From NCBI GenBank assembly GCA_028865375.1, contig JAGWKJ010000062.1, positions 1 to 10,524 of the forward strand: a stretch of DNA of 10,524 nt, written 5' to 3'. The stretch's first letter is position 1; every line of letters starts with the position of its first letter. The position numbers and the translations under genes are program-made. This document shows positions 5,573 to 10,524 of the stretch, piece after piece. The notes under the pieces were generated by a model, which was not told where the DNA came from, made no database searches, and was given only the letters and a program-made list of their open reading frames with translations. The DNA is from Hyphomicrobiales bacterium. Lineage in GTDB: Bacteria; Pseudomonadota; Alphaproteobacteria; Rhizobiales; Beijerinckiaceae.

Positions 5573-6145
5573 ATGGCGAAGGACCTCATCCGCTACGACC
5601 TCATGGTGCAGGACGCGCTGCGGTCCGTCGTGCGGCGGGTGCTGACGGACGCCGAAAAGCGCGGCCTGCCCGGCGAACACCATTTCTTCATCACGTTCCG
5701 CACCGACGAGCCGGGCGTGAAGGTGTCCGAGCGCTCGCGCGCCAAATATCCGGAGGAGATGACCATCGTCCTCCAGCACCAGTACCACGGCCTTCGCGTG
5801 ACCGAGGACCGCTTCGAGGTCGGCCTGCATTTCGCCGGCGTGCCGGAGCAGCTTTCGGTCCCCTTCGCGGCCGTGACCGGGTTCTTCGACCCTTCCGTGC
5901 AGTTCGGCCTGAAGTTCGAGCCCAACGACGAGGACGAGGGGGCCGACGACATCGAAGAGAAGCCGGCGCGGCCGTCGGCGACGCCCACCCTGATCGCGCC
6001 CGCCAAAGCCGACGGCAAGGCCGCCAAGGCCGGCGGCAAATCGGAGGCGAAGGCCGAAAAGGCGCCCGCCGCGGACGAGAAGAAGCCCGGCGAGGCCGAC
6101 GGCGACGCCAAGGTGATCTCGTTCGATTCGTTCCGGCGCAAGTGA
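5573..6145 (+). CDS. sspB: SspB, ClpXP adaptor protein (alphaproteobacterial type)
   Basis: SspB binds ssrA-tagged proteins and tethers them to the ClpXP protease. Of its 190 residues, 1-116 form the substrate-binding domain, with family motifs KDLIRYDLMVQDALRSVVRRVL (3-24), LPGEHHFFITF (32-42), YPEEMTIVLQHQY (59-71) and VPFAAVTGFFDPSVQFGLKF (96-115). Residues 117-178 form a flexible Ala/Lys/Glu/Asp-rich linker. The C-terminal KVISFDSFRRK (180-190) matches the ClpX-binding (XB) tail of alphaproteobacterial SspB. The ATG at 5573 is the only start fitting the conserved N-terminus; only a weak GAGAA precedes it. It lies 116 bp downstream of the tmRNA hairpin on the same strand, and tag and adaptor act in the same pathway. 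Co-transcription with ssrA is possible but not shown. Confidence 0.96.
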   Translation: MAKDLIRYDLMVQDALRSVVRRVLTDAEKRGLPGEHHFFITFRTDEPGVKVSERSRAKYPEEMTIVLQHQYHGLRVTEDRFEVGLHFAGVPEQLSVPFAAVTGFFDPSVQFGLKFEPNDEDEGADDIEEKPARPSATPTLIAPAKADGKAAKAGGKSEAKAEKAPAADEKKPGEADGDAKVISFDSFRRK

Positions 6146-6164
6146 GCGGGAGGTCGGGCGAGCG

Positions 6165-6368
6165 ATGACGGCCGAGATCGTCAACCTCCGCCGCGCCCGC
6201 AAGCGCCGTGACCGCGACGCCAGGAGCGAGGGAACCCTTCGAACGATGCGCGAGGCGAACGGCGTCTCCGCGGCGATGCGCGAGCGCGATCGGCGCGAGC
6301 GCGACGCCGCCGGACGGCGCCTCGACGGAGCCAAGCGCGATGCGCCGGCCGACGAATCGGGCGGCTGA
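6165..6368 (+). CDS. DUF4169 family small basic protein
   Basis: A 67-residue, highly charged protein of unknown function. It opens with EIVNLRRARKRRDRDAR (4-20) and has a C-terminal RDRRERDAAGRRLDG (41-55), the layout I associate with DUF4169: an N-terminal VNLxRxRK motif, an Arg-rich helix and a final RLDG. It is probably one long basic helix, soluble, with no signal peptide. It begins 19 bp after sspB, and GGGAGG at 6148-6153 serves as Shine-Dalgarno. It overlaps the start of the next gene by 29 bp. DUF4169 and ribbon-helix-helix genes are often neighbours in Alphaproteobacteria (from memory), so the two may act together; the role is unknown. Confidence 0.8.
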   Translation: MTAEIVNLRRARKRRDRDARSEGTLRTMREANGVSAAMRERDRRERDAAGRRLDGAKRDAPADESGG

Positions 6369-6702
6369 CCGCGCCCCGCGCGCGGCGTCCGCGGTCGTCA
6401 AGCGGTCGCTGACGATCGCGGGCCATTCCACCAGCGTTTCGCTCGAAGAGGCGTTCTGGCGCGCGCTGCGCGCGGCGGCGGCGCGGCGGGGTGCGTCGCT
6501 CCCCGCGCTGGTGGCGGCGATCGACGACGCGCGCGCGGGCGCCAACCTGTCCTCGGCGATCCGCGTGTTCCTGCTCGCCGAGGTGACGGCTCAGAACAAT
6601 CCGGCGCCCGAGGCGGTCGGCGCGTCGGGCACGATGAAGAGCGATTTCGGCGACAGTGGCAGCGGCGGGGCGGGCCGCGGCAACGGCGGTCTGGACGGCT
6701 GA
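6340..6702 (+). CDS. Ribbon-helix-helix domain protein (RHH_4-like)
   Basis: A 120-residue protein whose residues about 19-83 match the small alphaproteobacterial ribbon-helix-helix family: VVKRSLTIAGHSTSVSLEEAFWRALRAAAARRG is the first strand and helix, and LPALVAAIDDARAGANLSSAIRVFLL the second helix region. Such folds usually bind DNA as dimers or act as antitoxin-like regulators, but this subfamily has no defined role that I know. The ATG at 6340 has GGAG at 6327-6330 with a 9-nt gap and overlaps the DUF4169 gene by 29 bp. After the domain comes a 37-residue Gly/Asn/Ser-rich tail that runs 112 bp into the antisense 3' end of the AsmA gene. The domain part is secure; the tail is a plausible but unusual extension. 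Confidence 0.82.
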   Translation: MRRPTNRAADRAPRAASAVVKRSLTIAGHSTSVSLEEAFWRALRAAAARRGASLPALVAAIDDARAGANLSSAIRVFLLAEVTAQNNPAPEAVGASGTMKSDFGDSGSGGAGRGNGGLDG

Positions 6703-9700
6703 GGCTTCGACGGCACGGGCTTGGGCGACGGCGGGACGGGAGGGCGCGGGTCGGGAACCGCCGCCGCCAACGGCGCGGGGGCGGGCGCAGGCGGCGGCGC
6801 GACCGCCGCTTCGGCGGCCTTGCGGGCGCGATAGGCGTCCCACAGCCGCATCAACGTCGTCGTCCGCTCGGCGGCGGAGGCCGCAGCCGCGTCCTGCGCC
6901 TCGAAGGCCGCGATCTGGCGGCGGCGCAGGTCGAGGAACGCCAGCCCCTTCATGCGGCGCACGAAGCCCGCGCGCTCGGCGATGTCGGCGTCCATCATCG
7001 CCAGCCGCGCGGCGTCGCGCGCGATCTTGGCTCCGTCGAGCCCGGCCACCAGCGCGCCCACGTCGAAGCGACGCGTCATGCGACCGGGCGGTCCGTCCCA
7101 TGTCGCGGAAAACGCCGGCGCCGGCCCGCTCCAGCGCTTGGTCGGCGCGGCGACGGTCCAATCGACGCGCAACCTCGCGCCGCCCCCGGTCGCGTCGTAG
7201 CGCCCTTCGAGCGCGCGCGCGCCGGCCGCCGGCTCGACCGGACCGATGCGCAACGCGCCAGACGCCAGTTGCAGCGGCGCGCGGACGGCGCCGACCTTCA
7301 GCGGCTTGCCCCGCGTCGCCGCGTCGAGCGCGCCGGCCACGCGCTCGGCCGTCACGTCGCCCTCGCCCTCGTAGATTTTGCTCAATGCCGCGGTCGCGCC
7401 CGAGACGTCGGCGCCGCCGATCCGCAGCGCGGCGATCACCGCCTCGCCCTTGCCGGCGAGCGACGCCACGAGCGCGGCCGGCGACCCGCCGCTCGCCGCG
7501 AAGGAGAGCGTGCCGCCGGCGCGGCCCGACGCCGGCGCGGAAGCGAAGTCGAGCGCGCCCAGCGTCGCGTCGCCGGTCGCCGCCGCCGTCGCGCCGTCGC
7601 GGCGCAGCGCGAGGTCGAGCTTCGCCGCGGCGCCGCGCCATTTCGCCTCGACGCCGTCCAGCGCCACGAGGCCGGGCGCAAGGCGCAAGCGTCCCTGCGC
7701 GCCCGCGAGCGGGATCGGTCCCGCCGTCAGCGTCGTCGCGTCGAACGCCACGTCGGCTTTCGGCAGCGTCATGGGAGGCGCGCCGAACGCGACGTCGGAC
7801 CAGCGCGCCCCGGCCGGCGCCGCGGGCCAAGCGCCCCAGACCAGCGTGGCCAATTCCGCGAGATCGACGCGGTCGAACGCCACGTGCCCTTGCCACGGCG
7901 CCTTGGGATCGCCCACCAGCGCCCGCGCGGCGCCGATCGTCTCGTCCAGCTTGGCGACGTCGACGCCGCTCGCCGACGGCGCGTATGTCAGGTCGCCGGT
8001 CGCGTGGATCGCGCCGAGCGCGAGCTTGATCGCGCCGAGGCGCCACGTCCCCGCCTCGTCGCCGACGTGCATCGCGAGGAGGAGCGGCGCATGCGCCGGC
8101 GACGCGAGGCCGAGCGCGGCGGCGAGCGGGCCGGCGTCGGGCGTCTTGGCCGAGACCGTGCCTTCGAGCGACGGGCGCCCGGGCGCGGGCGCGCCCAGCG
8201 CCACGAGGCCCGCATAGTCGAGGTCCGCGCCCGCCAGCGTCAGCGCCGCGTGGGCGAAGGAATCGCCGCCCGGCTTGCCGTGGCCGTCGAGCGTCAGCCG
8301 CGCGGGTAGCGCGCCAGTGGCCGCGTGCGCCGCGACGCCCGCCAACTTCAACCAAGGCCGCGCGTCGGGCGCGTCGAGCGCGGCGGCGAGCACGACCTCC
8401 GCGCCGGTGGATGGCTTGAGGTGGGCCTCCACCTTGGCGCCGGAGAGCGTGCCCGTCAGCGTCGCCGCCGCGCCGCCCGCCGCGCGCGACCACGCGAAGG
8501 CGAGTTTTGCCGGCGAGAGATCCGCCGCGTGATCGGCCACGAAGCGCGCGACCGCGCCCGGCGCGACGCGCGCCGCCAGCGCGGCGACGCCGGCGAGGTC
8601 CGCCGCGTCGAGCGATCCGGCGAATGACGGGCCGCTCGCGTCCCACGCGCCGTGGGCGGACAGCGTCGCGCCGTCGAGGCCCGACACGTCGAGGCGCTTC
8701 AGTTGGAACGCGCCGCCGGCGCGCGTGAAGGCAAGCGCGACACGCCCGGTGGAAAGCGCGCCGCCGCCGACGTCGGCGACCCGCGCCGCCTTGGCGTCGA
8801 CGGTCACGTCGGCGTCCAGCGATCGCAGCGCGTCGCCGGCGCCCGTCAGGTCTGGCAGGCGCGCGAGGTCGAGCGAATCCGACGTCAGGTCCGCATAAAG
8901 CCGGGCCGGCGCGGCGCCTACCGCGCGCGTGAAGTCGAGCGCGCCAGCGAGACGGCTGCCGTCGAGCGTCAGCGCCATCGCCGTCGACGACAGGCCGCCG
9001 CGCGACAGGCGCACGTCGCCCTTCGCCGCGACTTCGCGGAACGGCGCCAGCCGCTGCAAGGCCGCGAGGTCGCCCGCCGGCGCGCCCTGCCCGGCCCAGC
9101 CGAGGAAATGGGCGGCGTCGCCGGCGGAAAAATCGAGCGCGCCGTCGAACGCCGGCGCCGCGCCGTCGATCACCGCGCCGTCGAGCGAGAGCGACGCGCC
9201 GCCCGGCATGCGCGCCGCGAAGGCGAACGTCGGTCGCGCGCCCGGCGTCGAGACGAGCCGCGCCGACAAGCCGGACGCCGCCGCGCCGCCGACCCGCGCG
9301 GCGTCGATCCCGACCCGGAGATCGAACGCGCCCCTTGGGGCGCCGGCGTCGAGCGCGTCGAGCGCCAGCGCGACGACGCGGGCCGGCGCGACGCGATCCG
9401 ACTTGGCCGCGCGCAGCAGCGCGTCGAAATCGGCGCGCTTGGCGGCGAGCGTCGCGCGCAGCGACGGCGCAGGCGCGAGCGTCGCCACGCCGTCGCCCGT
9501 CAGCGTCAGCGCGAGCGGTCCCTCCCCGATCCGCGCGGCGAGCCCGGTGAAGGCGAGCGCCTTGGCGCCCCCGACGACCTTGGCGGACGCCTGCCATCGC
9601 ATGGCCGGTACGCCGTCGAGCGGCGCCGTCTCGCCCGCCGCGTCGAGCGCGCCCTCGATGCGCCCGACGGTCGCGGCGGAATAGAAAAGGTCGCCGTCGA

Positions 9701-10340
9701 ACGCTATCCGCGACACGCCGCTTCCCGGCGGCGTCAGCGCGAGCTTGACGGGAAACGCGCCGCCGCCGGCCACGCCGCTCGAAAACTCGAACGCCACGCG
9801 GCCGCCCGCCGAGGCGAAATCGCCGTTCGCCGTCCACGGTCCGCGCAAGGCGTCGGCCGATGCAATGGCGTCGATGCCCGCCGCGCCGCCGACCGGATCG
9901 CCGTAGGAGTCGACGACCTCGATCGCGCCGTCGCGGATCGTCACCGCGTCGAGCGCGACGCGCCGCCCGGGATCGGGCAAGGCGGGAACCGTCACCGCGC
10001 CCGACGACGCCTGCACGAGCGTCAGGATCGGGCGCTCGAATTCCGCGCGCGTGACCACCCATTGCCCGCCCAGCAGCGCCGGCGCGCTCAGCTCCAGCCG
10101 CGCGCCCTTCGCCACGAAGGCGCCGCCGCCGACCGACACGCCGCCCACGTCGATGTAGGGCTTGGGCAGCAACCGCACCGTCAACGGGCCCGACAGCGAG
10201 ACCTCGGCGCCGATCGCGCGGCCGAGCAGCGCAGCCACGTCGGCGCGGCGCGCGCCCCAGTCGACGACCAGCGGCGCGACGAGCGCGACGCTCAGCGCGA
10301 CGACGATCGCGAGCGCGAAACCGGTCAGGAACTGGCGCAA
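6591..10340 (-). CDS. AsmA-family envelope biogenesis protein
   Basis: A 1249-residue protein anchored by one N-terminal membrane span (about 4-27), with the rest expected in the periplasm. The segment VVDWGARRADVAALLGRAIGAEVSLSG (25-51), followed by VRLLPKPYIDVGGVSV (55-70), is the classic AsmA N-terminal domain. A long repetitive beta-rich body (about 100-980) contains many ALD/SLD-G turns. The conserved AsmA C-terminal region lies near 985-1080 (GEGDVTAERVAGALDAATRGK, WTVAAPTKRW). Then come a charged helical segment (about 1085-1170) and a Pro-rich tail (about 1180-1240). AsmA-like proteins are thought to form lipid-transfer bridges or affect outer-membrane assembly; the precise role here is unknown. 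The start is TTG at 10340: an in-frame TAG lies just upstream and no ATG or GTG intervenes. Its 3' end overlaps the convergent ribbon-helix-helix gene. Confidence 0.92.
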   Translation of the reverse strand: MRQFLTGFALAIVVALSVALVAPLVVDWGARRADVAALLGRAIGAEVSLSGPLTVRLLPKPYIDVGGVSVGGGAFVAKGARLELSAPALLGGQWVVTRAEFERPILTLVQASSGAVTVPALPDPGRRVALDAVTIRDGAIEVVDSYGDPVGGAAGIDAIASADALRGPWTANGDFASAGGRVAFEFSSGVAGGGAFPVKLALTPPGSGVSRIAFDGDLFYSAATVGRIEGALDAAGETAPLDGVPAMRWQASAKVVGGAKALAFTGLAARIGEGPLALTLTGDGVATLAPAPSLRATLAAKRADFDALLRAAKSDRVAPARVVALALDALDAGAPRGAFDLRVGIDAARVGGAAASGLSARLVSTPGARPTFAFAARMPGGASLSLDGAVIDGAAPAFDGALDFSAGDAAHFLGWAGQGAPAGDLAALQRLAPFREVAAKGDVRLSRGGLSSTAMALTLDGSRLAGALDFTRAVGAAPARLYADLTSDSLDLARLPDLTGAGDALRSLDADVTVDAKAARVADVGGGALSTGRVALAFTRAGGAFQLKRLDVSGLDGATLSAHGAWDASGPSFAGSLDAADLAGVAALAARVAPGAVARFVADHAADLSPAKLAFAWSRAAGGAAATLTGTLSGAKVEAHLKPSTGAEVVLAAALDAPDARPWLKLAGVAAHAATGALPARLTLDGHGKPGGDSFAHAALTLAGADLDYAGLVALGAPAPGRPSLEGTVSAKTPDAGPLAAALGLASPAHAPLLLAMHVGDEAGTWRLGAIKLALGAIHATGDLTYAPSASGVDVAKLDETIGAARALVGDPKAPWQGHVAFDRVDLAELATLVWGAWPAAPAGARWSDVAFGAPPMTLPKADVAFDATTLTAGPIPLAGAQGRLRLAPGLVALDGVEAKWRGAAAKLDLALRRDGATAAATGDATLGALDFASAPASGRAGGTLSFAASGGSPAALVASLAGKGEAVIAALRIGGADVSGATAALSKIYEGEGDVTAERVAGALDAATRGKPLKVGAVRAPLQLASGALRIGPVEPAAGARALEGRYDATGGGARLRVDWTVAAPTKRWSGPAPAFSATWDGPPGRMTRRFDVGALVAGLDGAKIARDAARLAMMDADIAERAGFVRRMKGLAFLDLRRRQIAAFEAQDAAAASAAERTTTLMRLWDAYRARKAAEAAVAPPPAPAPAPLAAAVPDPRPPVPPSPKPVPSKPQPSRPPLPRPAPPLPLSPKSLFIVPDAPTASGAGLF

Positions 10341-10366
10341 TCGGCACCCGGCGTTTTCATCGGCCT

Positions 10367-10372
10367 ATCATA
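10367..10372 (-). promoter_or_regulatory. Candidate -10 box upstream of the AsmA gene
   Basis: TATGAT on the minus strand (10372-10367) is a near-perfect -10 hexamer in otherwise GC-rich sequence, 27-32 nt before the TTG start. No good -35 hexamer is seen at 16-18 nt upstream, so the call rests on one box. The expected transcription start is near 10360. Confidence 0.35.
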
Positions 10373-10410
10373 GCGCGGCGTGCGGCGGCAGGGTGGCGAC
10401 GCGGCGCCGG

Positions 10411-10524
10411 TCATTCGGCCGGCCAGGGGGCCCCGTTCCAGCCCTCGACGCGCCAGAACCGGGCCGGCGGCAGCGCCAGCGTCCGGCACGCGCGCGGCGC
10501 TTGCCCCACCGGCGTCGCGCGCGC
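10411..10524 (-). CDS. C-terminal fragment of an unidentified protein
   Basis: The last 37 codons before a TGA (10413-10411) stay open to the window edge on the minus strand. They read ATPVGQAPRACRTL... and end FWRVEGWNGAPWPAE. Two Trp-containing motifs and a Trp-Pro-Ala-Glu end look like a real protein terminus rather than antisense noise. I do not recognise the family. The gene would lie 70 bp upstream of the AsmA gene on the same strand. Thirty-seven open codons is weak evidence in DNA this GC-rich. Confidence 0.45.
   Translation of the reverse strand, partial: ARATPVGQAPRACRTLALPPARFWRVEGWNGAPWPAE

Noticed and set aside
6181..10347. 1388-codon open frame on the minus strand
   Set aside because: It is the alternative frame across the AsmA gene, opened by extreme GC content. 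The product is an Arg/Ala/Gly-rich string with no domain, whereas the overlapping frame has the AsmA domains.
8652..10373. 573-codon plus-strand frame
   Set aside because: It is antisense to the AsmA gene and has the Arg/Ala composition of a shadow frame, with no recognisable motif.
1..10524. CRISPR array, insertion sequence, prophage or integration site
   Set aside because: There are no regularly spaced repeats, transposase or integrase motifs, tRNA-flanked ends or compositional break. The window reads as core chromosome.

Overview
The window is very GC-rich DNA with strong GC bias at third codon positions, and every gene recognised has its closest look in Alphaproteobacteria. The best lineage marker is a circularly permuted, two-piece tmRNA gene (ssrA). 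It is followed by an alphaproteobacterial-type SspB, a DUF4169 protein and a ribbon-helix-helix protein. The thyA-folA-hflK-hflC-deg order also suggests a Hyphomicrobiales-like (Rhizobiales) chromosome. That placement is inference, and no species is proposed. Nothing points to a plasmid, prophage, insertion sequence or CRISPR array.

Left half, minus strand (5085 down to 1): seven hundred bases of a Deg/HtrA protease cut by the window edge, then hflC, hflK, folA, thyA and a CPBP-family membrane protease, listed from low to high coordinate. Transcription runs the other way: CPBP > thyA > folA > hflK > hflC > deg. CPBP/thyA, thyA/folA and hflK/hflC each overlap by 4 bp (GTGA, GTGA, ATGA), which suggests translational coupling. 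A good sigma70-like promoter lies in the 77-bp folA-hflK gap, so hflK-hflC-deg can probably be transcribed separately from the nucleotide genes.

Centre, plus strand (5086 to 6702): a consensus-like promoter drives the permuted ssrA gene. The order is acceptor piece, a 40-nt internal spacer, then the coding piece with the tag frame ANDNYAPVAVAA-stop. sspB follows at once, so the tag-encoding RNA sits next to the adaptor that hands tagged proteins to ClpXP. After it come a small DUF4169 gene and a ribbon-helix-helix gene.

Right part, minus strand (10340 down to 6591): one large AsmA-family envelope protein with a TTG start. Its 3' end overlaps the 3' end of the ribbon-helix-helix gene by about 112 bp, tail to tail. 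The last 114 bases look like the C-terminus of another minus-strand gene that I cannot name.

Functionally the segment combines dTMP/folate metabolism (ThyA makes dihydrofolate, FolA recycles it) with several layers of protein quality control: HflKC around FtsH, periplasmic Deg, tmRNA/SspB/ClpXP and a CPBP protease. I found no convincing undescribed system. The items most worth a second look are the tmRNA details, the ssrA-sspB adjacency and the convergent overlap at 6591-6702.
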